From Lactobacillus sp. UBA5804 (GTDB taxonomy: Bacteria; Bacillota; Bacilli; Lactobacillales; Lactobacillaceae): a stretch of DNA of 14,435 nt. Below the pieces are notes generated by a model. The model saw only the letters and a list, made by a program, of their open reading frames with translations. It did not search any database and had not been told where the DNA came from. Below are positions 1 to 6,643 of this stretch, one piece after another. The position numbers and the translations under genes are program-made. The DNA lies in NCBI GenBank assembly GCA_002418055.1, contig DIDI01000039.1:1-14435 (forward strand), in the 5' to 3' direction. Every line of letters begins with the position of its first letter. Position 1 is the stretch's first letter.

Positions 1-24
1 TCCCCACGTAAGTGGGGGTGTTCT
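1..24 (+). CRISPR. Partial terminal repeat of a type I-E-like CRISPR array
   Basis: The first 24 bases contain CCCCAC-GTAA-GTGGGG, a 6-bp hairpin, followed by GTGTTCT. From memory this resembles the type I-E repeats of lactobacilli, which end CCCCACGCAAGTGGGGGTGATCC; it differs at about three positions, two of them at the 3' end. The first four or so bases of the repeat would lie left of the window. No second copy appears one repeat-spacer period later (near base 58), so the array ends here. If transcription runs in the usual orientation, with the handle on the 3' side of the hairpin, this is the leader-distal repeat, where 3' decay is common. The alternative is an isolated hairpin without a T-tract. 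Confidence 0.55.
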
Positions 25-133
25 TAACCGTATAGCCACTCATTTGAATAATTTTATTCGATGTTATTCTAGTTATGGTTCAGTCTATGTTAAGTGAGAC
101 TAGTCGCCTTATTATCATATACAAACCTGTAAT

Positions 134-163
134 TTTACATGATAGCCAACGATAACGTATAAT
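134..163 (+). promoter_or_regulatory. Promoter of the L,D-transpeptidase gene
   Basis: TTTACA (134-139) and TATAAT (158-163) are separated by 18 bases, about 50 bases before the start codon. A GAGGGTGG ribosome binding site lies at 199-206. Downstream of the -10 box, TGACAAA occurs twice (starting at 168 and 180). Confidence 0.6.
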
Positions 164-212
164 AATGTGACAAAAGTATGACAAAGAGAAGGCGATTGAG
201 GGTGGCAGTATC

Positions 213-1568
213 ATGAAAAGAAAATTATGGCTTATTAGTGCGACCAGTTTACTACTGGTGGGACTAGCTTATTTGGTGTTTACCAGCTACTATAGCAGTC
301 GTTTTTTGCCGGGAACGTATCTCGTTGGTCAAGATGTCGGTCAGCTTGAGGTGAAAGCGGCCACCGCGAAAGTTGAACGGGTTGCGCGTAATCGGAAATT
401 TGTCTTCGAAGATCAAGATCGGATTGTGGGGCAGATATCAGCCCGCCAGTTGGGCTTACAACATGAGTTGGCGCGGTTTGTGAGTCAACAGATGCAGACG
501 CAACAAGCTTGGCGATTTAGACATGCGACTGGGGTTCAGCAAAATCAAGTGACGCAGTATGATACGAAGGCTGCTAGTGCATTTGTGAGTCAGCTGGTTG
601 CAAATCAGAATAAACGCCGCCGACCAGCGCAAGATGCCATGATTGTGAATGGGACGAAGGGCTTTCGGCTCCAAAAAGAAATTTCTGGTAACCAATTAGA
701 TGGGGCACTGGTGCGTAAGCGCTTGGGGCGCGCGATTAGTACTGGCAAGACGCGAATTTCATTAACGGGTGCGTATTTAAAGCCAGCTGTAACGGTTAGC
801 TCGCCCAAGCTACAAGCCTCGTTTAAACGTTTAAAGCGAATCGGCCAGATGACAGGCGTTTATCGCCTGGCTGGTCGCAAGATTACGTTATCAGGCCAAA
901 CGATTCGCTCTTTCTGGGATGATCTTGATGGTAAAACTCAGCTGAATCAAGCCAAGTTAAATCAGTATGTGACTCAATTGAATCGCCGTTATGCGACTTA
1001 TAATAAGATACGCACTTTTAAGTCCACTAAACGTGGCAATGTGAAAGTTCCAGCTGGAACATATGGCTGGAGCCTCAATGTGCCTGCGGAAACTGCTAGT
1101 TTGCGGCAAGCGATTCTATCAGGCAAGTCCTTTGATCGTACGCCGCTCATTCAAGGTTCTGGTTACCATGCCGATGGTAGCGATATTGGGTCTTCTTATG
1201 TGGAAGTTGATAAGCAGAACCAGCATATGTGGGTGTATTTAGATGGTAAACTACGCCTAGATACAGCAATTGTGACGGGCAAGCCCCATCAAGCAACGCC
1301 AAGTGGCGTCTTTTATGTTTGGGCTAAAAAGCGCCATGAAGTCCTGCGCGGATTTAATGACGATGGCTCGCGTTATAACAGTAAGGTGTCATATTGGATG
1401 CCAATTGATACCACGGGTGTTGGTTTACATGATTCGCCATGGCAACCGCGTTATGGTGGGGATTGGTACTTGCAACATGGCTCGCATGGCTGTGTGAATA
1501 CGCCGCCAGCGGTTATGAAAGTTCTCTATCAGCTGGTCCCAACTGGCACACCTGTAGTGGTTTTTTAA
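213..1568 (+). CDS. Membrane-anchored L,D-transpeptidase (YkuD domain)
   Basis: This is probably an extracytoplasmic enzyme that forms 3-3 cross-links in peptidoglycan or attaches groups to it through a cysteine acyl-enzyme. Residues about 5-25 are a hydrophobic signal anchor after MKRK. The middle (about 40-320) is a long extracellular region of the kind found as peptidoglycan-binding (PG_binding_4) domains in Gram-positive members. The YkuD catalytic domain covers about 328-451 and ends with HGSHGCVN, giving catalytic Cys427, His425 and Ser424; His406 in GLHDS is a second conserved histidine. The 451-residue length is normal for these two-part proteins. The ATG at 213 has a good ribosome binding site, and a cytoplasmic MKRK precedes the anchor, which supports the start. 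It is transcribed alone and ends at a bidirectional terminator. Family assignment is firm; the exact cross-linking role is inferred. Confidence 0.92.
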   Translation: MKRKLWLISATSLLLVGLAYLVFTSYYSSRFLPGTYLVGQDVGQLEVKAATAKVERVARNRKFVFEDQDRIVGQISARQLGLQHELARFVSQQMQTQQAWRFRHATGVQQNQVTQYDTKAASAFVSQLVANQNKRRRPAQDAMIVNGTKGFRLQKEISGNQLDGALVRKRLGRAISTGKTRISLTGAYLKPAVTVSSPKLQASFKRLKRIGQMTGVYRLAGRKITLSGQTIRSFWDDLDGKTQLNQAKLNQYVTQLNRRYATYNKIRTFKSTKRGNVKVPAGTYGWSLNVPAETASLRQAILSGKSFDRTPLIQGSGYHADGSDIGSSYVEVDKQNQHMWVYLDGKLRLDTAIVTGKPHQATPSGVFYVWAKKRHEVLRGFNDDGSRYNSKVSYWMPIDTTGVGLHDSPWQPRYGGDWYLQHGSHGCVNTPPAVMKVLYQLVPTGTPVVVF

Positions 1569-1573
1569 TCATC

Positions 1574-1609
1574 AAAAAAAGGCCTGCTGCAATCGCAGCG
1601 GGCTTTTTT
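1574..1609. terminator. Bidirectional intrinsic terminator
   Basis: A 9-bp stem, GCCTGCTGC / GCAGCGGGC with loop AATC (1582-1603), is flanked by seven A on the left and six T on the right. It can therefore stop both the L,D-transpeptidase (+) and the convergent FMN reductase (-). Confidence 0.88.
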
Positions 1610-1620
1610 GTTTACTTAAA

Positions 1621-2166
1621 CTAACGGTAATTAGTCACAAATTGACTAAACTGGTGACCACTGTCGGCTAAGAAGGCTTTTGTATCTGCGTTGGTAATCT
1701 GGCCACGATCATCGGTTAGCGTCCCCACATTTCCGATAAAAAGTTCGGGTTGCTGCATGATTGGTACGTCTAGGAAATCGAGCGTTTGGTGTAAAACACG
1801 ATTAGCCAGCGCTCCTGAAATGCCAGAGATTGATTCTGAAGCCACCAGGGCTGGTTTGTTTGCCCAGACGTTTTCACCAAAAGGACGACTCGCAATATCA
1901 AGCGCATTCTTCAAAACCGCCGGAATACTACGGTTATGTTCAGGCGTGACAAAGATAAAGGCGTCTTGTGCTTTCACAACCTTGCGAAAGGCAGTGTAGC
2001 TGGCTGGACTCGCTTCATCATAATCTTGGTTGTATAATGGCAACTCACCAATCTCCAAATAAGTCACCTTAGCGTCTGCTGGTAGCCCCGCCACTAAAGC
2101 AGCGGCAACCCCGCGTGAATATGAATGCTGCCGTAACGATCCTACCAAAACTCCATATTTAGTCAT
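1621..2166 (-). CDS. NAD(P)H-dependent FMN reductase / azoreductase-like flavoprotein
   Basis: A cytosolic flavodoxin-fold oxidoreductase of 181 residues, the usual size for the FMN_red family, likely to reduce quinones, azo compounds or flavins with NAD(P)H. The N-terminal beta strand and FMN phosphate loop are visible as GVLVGSLRQHSYSRG (residues about 5-19). The second family motif, TPEHNRSIPAVLKNALD, follows in the middle and corresponds to the PEYN-SIP-LKNA-D signature of the family. The ATG at 2166 has an AGGA box at about 2173-2176. The gene is monocistronic, convergent with the L,D-transpeptidase. Its promoter overlaps a TACT-N7-AGTA inverted repeat, so quinone- or electrophile-responsive repression is plausible (inference). 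The physiological substrate cannot be read from sequence. Confidence 0.9.
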   Translation of the reverse strand: MTKYGVLVGSLRQHSYSRGVAAALVAGLPADAKVTYLEIGELPLYNQDYDEASPASYTAFRKVVKAQDAFIFVTPEHNRSIPAVLKNALDIASRPFGENVWANKPALVASESISGISGALANRVLHQTLDFLDVPIMQQPELFIGNVGTLTDDRGQITNADTKAFLADSGHQFSQFVTNYR

Positions 2167-2192
2167 CTTAGTTTCCTGCTTTCTGTTCCAAT

Positions 2193-2221
2193 ATAATACT
2201 TATTTAAAGTAAGTTAATCAA
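2193..2221 (-). promoter_or_regulatory. Promoter of the FMN reductase gene
   Basis: Read on the - strand: TTGATT (2221-2216), a 17-base spacer, then TATTAT (2198-2193), about 27 bases before the start codon. A TTGACA at 2240-2235 is a better -35 word but has no good -10 box at normal spacing. Confidence 0.5.
2197..2211. promoter_or_regulatory. Candidate operator, TACT-N7-AGTA
   Basis: A perfect TACTT-N5-AAGTA inverted repeat lies in the spacer of the FMN reductase promoter. It fits TACT-N7-AGTA, the inverted repeat reported for the MarR/DUF24 (HxlR-like) repressor YodB of Bacillus subtilis, which controls azoreductase and nitroreductase genes. The regulator is not encoded in this window. Confidence 0.45.
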
Positions 2222-2267
2222 AGCCCGTAAACTTTGTCAATTATTATGTTTTGGTTTTGGTCAAACT

Positions 2268-2294
2268 AAAAAAAGCCCCAATCTTTGGAGACTT
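2268..2294 (-). terminator. Intrinsic terminator of the tag-permease operon
   Basis: On the - strand, AAG(T)CTCCAA pairs with TTGGGGCTT (one bulged T, one G-T pair, loop AGA), followed by seven T. It begins just after the permease stop codon at 2299-2301. Confidence 0.75.
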
Positions 2295-2298
2295 TTGT

Positions 2299-3659
2299 TT
2301 AGTGATGTTTAATGACGTAGGAAATTGCAATAATGATTAAAAAGATACTACCGATGATAACGGGAATTCGGGTCTCAGGATTAATAAACATAAAGACTAA
2401 GATGATGAGTAGCATTGTGACTGCAAAATAGGTGGTAAAGGGGAAACCTGGCATTTTAAACGGGTGATGAGCCAAGGCGGCAGCATTTTTTCGGCGGAAG
2501 CGCCATTCAGCTAGCAAAATGACGAACCATGGGACCATGCCCGGCAAAACACTAGAGCTATAAACGATGACGAATAAATTATCCACATGATGGTTAAGCG
2601 CGGTTAGCAGTAAATTCAACCCGAGTCCGGCTAAAATACCGGTGGCAATGGTTAAGATGGCGACATTGGGCACGAGGCGTTTGGATAAACGAGCAAACCA
2701 GCCGGGTACTTCATGATCTGAGCCTAATTTAAAGAGCATCCGGCTAGAGCTATAGATGGCAGAGTTGGCGCCGGAAACCGCTGCGGTAATCACCACAAAG
2801 TTGATCAGCCCAGCTGCCCAACTAATGCCAATCCGGGAGAACATTTCAACGAAGGGCGAACCCACTTTGGCCAGTTGGTTCCAAGGATAAATGCGACAAT
2901 CACGAAGATGGCACCAACGTAGAACAGTAAAATTCGCCAGATAATACTTTTAACCGCTTTAACAATCGCAACTTGCGGATTGGCTGTTTCACCGGCTGCA
3001 ATTCCCAAGAGTTCAATTGCTTGATAGGACCCAATAACAATCGCCAGTGAGAACATAAAGCCTTTAATGCCACCAGTAAAAAAGCCACCGTGTTGCCACA
3101 GATTGCCCAAACCTAAGGGGCGGCCATGGTTACCAACCCCAACAAAGATGACGAGCAGGCCCACGACAATCATGAAGATGATGGTGACTACCTTAATAAT
3201 TGAAAGATAAAACTCCAGACTCCCATAAGTTTTGGCCGAAGCCAGATTGGCAAGCGTAAGCATGATAATCGCAATTGGACCCGACACCCAAGCAGGCAGC
3301 GTCGGCCACCAATAATTCAGATACTGACTAATAGCAATGACTTCACTCATGCCGACAATCAGATATTGAAAGATATTACTCCATTCGGTGAGATAGCCCA
3401 CGATGGGATGTAAGTAATGACTAGCATAATCTGCAAAGGAACCAGTCGTCGGGTTAACGTAAATCATTTCTCCCAGCGCCCGCATGACGGCAAAGAGGAC
3501 GAGCCCCACTAAGAGATAAGCTAAAATCACTGACGGCCCGGTCCATTTAATGGTGGCAGCTGACCCCATGAAGAGACCAACACCAATCGAGCCCCCAATC
3601 CCAATCATTTCCATTTGGGTTGCGGTCATACCTCGCTTTAATTCAGGCTTCTCTGCCAT
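2299..3659 (-). pseudogene. APC-family amino acid permease, interrupted by a one-base frameshift
   Basis: The two overlapping reading frames (3659-2805 and 2865-2299) are the N- and C-terminal parts of one 12-helix amino acid permease of the AAT type (relatives of CycA, GabP and YtnA), an amino acid/proton symporter of the cell membrane. The N part has the signature GIGGSIGVGLFMGS near residue 21 and NPTTGSFADY near residue 70. It reads normally to Lys265 (GTNWPK), then 19 unrelated residues follow. The sense sequence resumes in the other frame at VGSPFVEMF. Restoring one A in the CCAAAG run (the three T at 2866-2868 on the + strand) gives NWPKVGSPFVEMF and a single protein of about 453 residues, normal for the family. 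The start lies 17 bases inside tag, with GGTGG just upstream, so the genes are translationally coupled. The break is either a true mutation or a homopolymer sequencing error. The substrate is unknown. Confidence 0.85.
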
Positions 3660-4236
3660 GTGCCACCTGCGCTTTCTTTAACAATGCAGCTCGGCGAAAA
3701 CAACCAAGTTCATGATCATTAATCAGGCCTGCCGCTTGCAACCAAGAATAGACCACCACAGGGCCAGTGAATTGAAAACCGGCTTGTTTTAACTGGCGAC
3801 TGATTTTCTGGGCTAAGGCATCACTACTTGGAATTTGGTCATGTGCTTGATAGTGATGGACAATCGCAGCCCCATTCACAAAGGCCCAAAGGTAGGCAGT
3901 TAAACTATTGCCACCTGCCTGCAATTGAGCCACTACTTGCGCGTTGTGGATAATTGCTAGCAGTTTGCGCCGGTTACGCACAATGCCTGCGTTGGTCAGT
4001 AGAGTCGGTAATTGCGGTTCAAAGTGTTGCAATTGATTGACGTCAAAATCAGCTAAAGCATCCTTGAAAGCAGCTCGTTTATTGAGAATTGTTTGCCAAC
4101 TTAAGCCAGCTTGCATAATCTCTAATGAAAGTAATTCAAATAATTTTCGATCGTCATGACAGGGAGTTCCCCATTCCTGATCGTGATAGTGTTGCATTAA
4201 TTGGTTATCGGTTTCCGCCCAGACACATCGTTTCAT
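3643..4236 (-). CDS. tag: DNA-3-methyladenine glycosylase I
   Basis: A base-excision repair enzyme that removes 3-methyladenine from alkylated DNA. It has 197 residues, close to the roughly 187 of E. coli Tag. The zinc site of this family is recognisable: Cys4, His18 (in HYHDQEWG), His175 and Cys179 (in NDHELGC), the last two at the same numbers as in E. coli. Glu39 in LSLEIMQAGLSW matches the E. coli Glu38 position in the 3-methyladenine pocket. The ATG at 4236 follows a strong AAGGTGGGGA ribosome binding site (4250-4241). Its 3' end overlaps the start of the amino acid permease by 17 bases, so the two form one operon. I see no functional link between repair and transport. Confidence 0.95.
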   Translation of the reverse strand: MKRCVWAETDNQLMQHYHDQEWGTPCHDDRKLFELLSLEIMQAGLSWQTILNKRAAFKDALADFDVNQLQHFEPQLPTLLTNAGIVRNRRKLLAIIHNAQVVAQLQAGGNSLTAYLWAFVNGAAIVHHYQAHDQIPSSDALAQKISRQLKQAGFQFTGPVVVYSWLQAAGLINDHELGCFRRAALLKKAQVAHGREA

Positions 4237-4360
4237 GATTTCCCCACCTTTAATGATATGATTTTACAAATTAGTTTAAGTATAGCGAAAAGGGGACTAA
4301 ATGAACAGGATTCCCAGGTTAAAGTGGCGCGATGCTAGCAATTTTCAGTGTGATTTTTAA

Positions 4361-4401
4361 GTCAAGCCGTTGACGCGTAGTCACTAGGGTTGGAGTATAC
4401 T
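4361..4401 (+). promoter_or_regulatory. Possible mtlR promoter region with a small inverted repeat
   Basis: TATACT at 4396-4401 is a good -10 candidate. The nearest -35-like word, TTGACG (4370-4375), is 20 bases away, longer than normal. That word is the right arm of GTCAA-GCCG-TTGAC (4361-4374), which could be a regulator site. No cre site is evident. An AGGGA ribosome binding site lies at 4432-4436. Confidence 0.35.
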
Positions 4402-4445
4402 AAGGCTAGTCGAAGACATTAATTAGCGCTTAGGGAATACTGAAC

Positions 4446-6506
4446 ATGATTCTGACTAAAAAACAAAAAAGCCTATTACAAAATTTAATGCAATCTGAGC
4501 AAGGCTTGCGGATTAAAGAATTGGAGCAACAACTGGGAACGAGTCGGCGCACGTTATACCGTTTATTTAGTCAGCTACGGCCACTCCTAGCAGATCAGGC
4601 GATTAGCCTGGTGAATGTTCAAGGCTTCGTGCAACTTGCGGGCACCAGTCAGGCCTTGACGAAGCTTGCGGTTGAGCTTAAAGAGACACAAGCCCAACGT
4701 GAATTATCGGTCACTGAGCGGGAAAATGCGCTCGCCAGTTTGCTCCTTTGGCATGATGAGCCCCAGACGATTTGGACGCTGAGCCATACCTTAGCAGTGA
4801 GTGAGGCCACCGTAAAATCGGATTTAAAGGCGGTCACTGATTCTTTTGCCAACTACCAATTACAACTCATCCGTCAGCCTGGAGTCGGCATTTATGTCGA
4901 AACCAGTGAATCGTTACGTCGCCGTTTGTTAAGCCGAATTCTGCTCGTCGAGAGTAATGATTACCTGTTTTTTAATTATTTGAAAAGTCAGACAGTACAG
5001 AACAATCACTTTTTCTTACGGTTATTGGATAAGGAGACACTCGTCTTAGTCAAGAACAGCTTGCAAGCTGCGATGGCTGATCAGATGGTCGTTGAAACCG
5101 ATCATCAACTCATGGCTTTGATTTTTTTGTTTAGCATTAGTCTGATACGGATGCAGCAAGGACATCCGTTACCAGCAGCAACGGATGATGCAGCGATGTC
5201 CTATCAAGCCATGGTTTACCGCTTCTTTGCGTATATTGGCAAAGTACAAGCGGTCACGCCGCCACGGACAGAAATCCTTTTTTTGGCGCGGCAATTACAA
5301 TTGCGCGATCGCCCCGCTGCACCGGCTTATGATGACAACCAGACGCTGGCTGCTAGTGTGCGCATTAACCAGTTTGTCCAAATGGTTTCGACCCAATTTA
5401 AGTGGGATTTTGAACGGAATCCTACTTTTTTGGCGCGGTTAAAAAAGCATATTTTGGGTTTACTGCAAGATTGCGTGGCGCGCTTACCCAATGTTAAAAT
5501 TGATACCTTAACTTGGCTAATTGATCGCTTCCCTAATCTTTACCAGGTCATTCGCCACGCTTGGCAGACGGTTTTTCCGGATGAAGCCATCAATGACTCT
5601 GAAATGCAGCTATTATTGCTCTATTTTGCCAATGAATATCGTAACGCCAGCAAGCAACATCAGTTTTCGGCCCTCGTGATTTGTGACAATGGCATTGGCA
5701 CGGCCGCTATTTTAGCATCTCGTTTGCGCGCGGAATTTCCCGTGATTAAGCAGCTTAAACTGGCTAAAGCATCCCAGTTAGGCCAATTACCACTCCAGCA
5801 GTATGATTTGATTTTATCGACTTTGAAATTACCGGGTTTTCCGCGTGAATACAAGCTGGTCAGTCCGCTCCTCTTAGAAGATGAATTTGAAGGTATTAAG
5901 CAGTATCTCGCTGCTTATGTGCAAAAGTATCCGGCTAAAGCAAAAACTGCGCCGGCGCTTGGGCGGCAAATCAAGCATCCGACCCGGCAGTTAGCCAATT
6001 TGGCGATGACGAGTTTGCTTTATTCAGAATTGGTCGAAACGGTTGCCATGGTCAAGCTTGACAATCAAGGCTGGTCCTTATCTGAGCTGTTACGCGCTGT
6101 GAGTGTGCGCGTTGGCAGCGAGTTCGTTCGTAATCCGGACCATCTAGCAGCCAAGTTGCTAGCGCGTTTACGGTTAGCACCATTGGGGATTCCGCATAGT
6201 GAGACCGCGCTCATTCATACCAGCAGTCATGCTGTGCGCCGGTGTTATTTTGGACTCTATGACTTGGCTCAGCCATTGAAAATGCGGGCGATGGATCAAT
6301 TAGATATTCGTGTCACTAGGCTCCTAGTGATGTTGGCCCCAGCGAATTTGTCAGACACGGAACGGGCCGCGATGGGGATGCTTTCAAGTATGATTGTGAT
6401 GGATGATGCCAACTTGAAATGCTTCACTCATGGTAGTCCGCAAGCCGTTAAAGACCTGATTAGCCAACAATTCTTGGCACTCACTTATCAGCAATTACAG
6501 CGTTAA
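4446..6506 (+). CDS. mtlR: Mannitol operon activator, PRD-containing
   Basis: A cytosolic transcription activator of the BglG/MtlR class that should switch on mtlA-mtlF-mtlD. Domain order in the 686 residues: an N-terminal HTH (about 5-60), a second HTH of the Mga/PRD type (about 90-150), PRD1 (about 190-290), PRD2 (about 305-400), an EIIB(Gat)-like domain with Cys413 in ICDNGIGT, and an EIIA(Mtl)-like domain with His584 in GIPHSETALIH. Cys413 and His584 match the sites (about Cys419 and His599) phosphorylated or contacted by the mannitol PTS in studied MtlR proteins. PRD2 keeps His335 (LKKHILGLL), but its second usual histidine position reads Tyr393 (LLLLYFANEY), and by eye PRD1 lacks both of its histidines. 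The gene lies directly upstream of its targets and has no obvious terminator after it. In several other lactobacilli mtlR sits between mtlA and mtlF instead. Confidence 0.94.
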   Translation: MILTKKQKSLLQNLMQSEQGLRIKELEQQLGTSRRTLYRLFSQLRPLLADQAISLVNVQGFVQLAGTSQALTKLAVELKETQAQRELSVTERENALASLLLWHDEPQTIWTLSHTLAVSEATVKSDLKAVTDSFANYQLQLIRQPGVGIYVETSESLRRRLLSRILLVESNDYLFFNYLKSQTVQNNHFFLRLLDKETLVLVKNSLQAAMADQMVVETDHQLMALIFLFSISLIRMQQGHPLPAATDDAAMSYQAMVYRFFAYIGKVQAVTPPRTEILFLARQLQLRDRPAAPAYDDNQTLAASVRINQFVQMVSTQFKWDFERNPTFLARLKKHILGLLQDCVARLPNVKIDTLTWLIDRFPNLYQVIRHAWQTVFPDEAINDSEMQLLLLYFANEYRNASKQHQFSALVICDNGIGTAAILASRLRAEFPVIKQLKLAKASQLGQLPLQQYDLILSTLKLPGFPREYKLVSPLLLEDEFEGIKQYLAAYVQKYPAKAKTAPALGRQIKHPTRQLANLAMTSLLYSELVETVAMVKLDNQGWSLSELLRAVSVRVGSEFVRNPDHLAAKLLARLRLAPLGIPHSETALIHTSSHAVRRCYFGLYDLAQPLKMRAMDQLDIRVTRLLVMLAPANLSDTERAAMGMLSSMIVMDDANLKCFTHGSPQAVKDLISQQFLALTYQQLQR

Positions 6507-6525
6507 GTTTCCTGATATGGAAAAG

Positions 6526-6547
6526 CTGGCACACGTGGTTATGCCAA
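6526..6547. promoter_or_regulatory. Candidate MtlR operator upstream of mtlA
   Basis: An inverted repeat, TGGCA-N10-TGCCA (6527-6546), with near-symmetric flanks, ends 19 bases before the mtlA -35 box. That is a typical activator position. Its TGGCA/TGCCA arms resemble the TTG-CA half-sites described for MtlR in bacilli. Assignment rests on position and symmetry only. Confidence 0.55.
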
Positions 6548-6565
6548 ACTTCACTTTTAATTTGA

Positions 6566-6594
6566 TTGAAAGCGCTAGCAGTATCTTCTAGAAT
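6566..6594 (+). promoter_or_regulatory. mtlA-mtlF-mtlD promoter
   Basis: TTGAAA (6566-6571), a 17-base spacer and TAGAAT (6589-6594) lie about 50 bases before the mtlA start. The -35 box overlaps the cre site, and the inverted repeat upstream fits an activator-dependent promoter. Confidence 0.65.
6567..6580. promoter_or_regulatory. cre site (CcpA catabolite repression)
   Basis: TGAAAGCGCTAGCA matches the CcpA cre consensus TGWAARCGYTWNCW at every position. It overlaps the -35 box, so CcpA bound here would block RNA polymerase and silence mannitol use when a preferred sugar is present. Confidence 0.8.
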
Positions 6595-6643
6595 ATAACT
6601 GTGAACAAAAGGTTAACAGTTGTTTTTTAGAAAAGGTGAGAAT

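Noticed and set aside
2235..2240. TTGACA (- strand) as the -35 box of the FMN reductase
   Set aside because: The matching -10 position reads TTAACT or ATTAAC, weaker than the TTGATT-17-TATTAT pair nearer the gene.
2299..2865. C-terminal permease fragment as a separate 188-residue protein
   Set aside because: Its sequence continues the upstream permease exactly across a one-base shift, and its GTG has no ribosome binding site.
4370..4401. TTGACG and TATACT as a normal mtlR promoter
   Set aside because: The 20-base spacing is too long for a standard sigma-A promoter, so I list it only as a possible region.
6620..6643. Upstream TTG start extending MtlA by eight residues
   Set aside because: The extension covers the AGGTGAG ribosome binding site of the ATG at 6644 and has none of its own.
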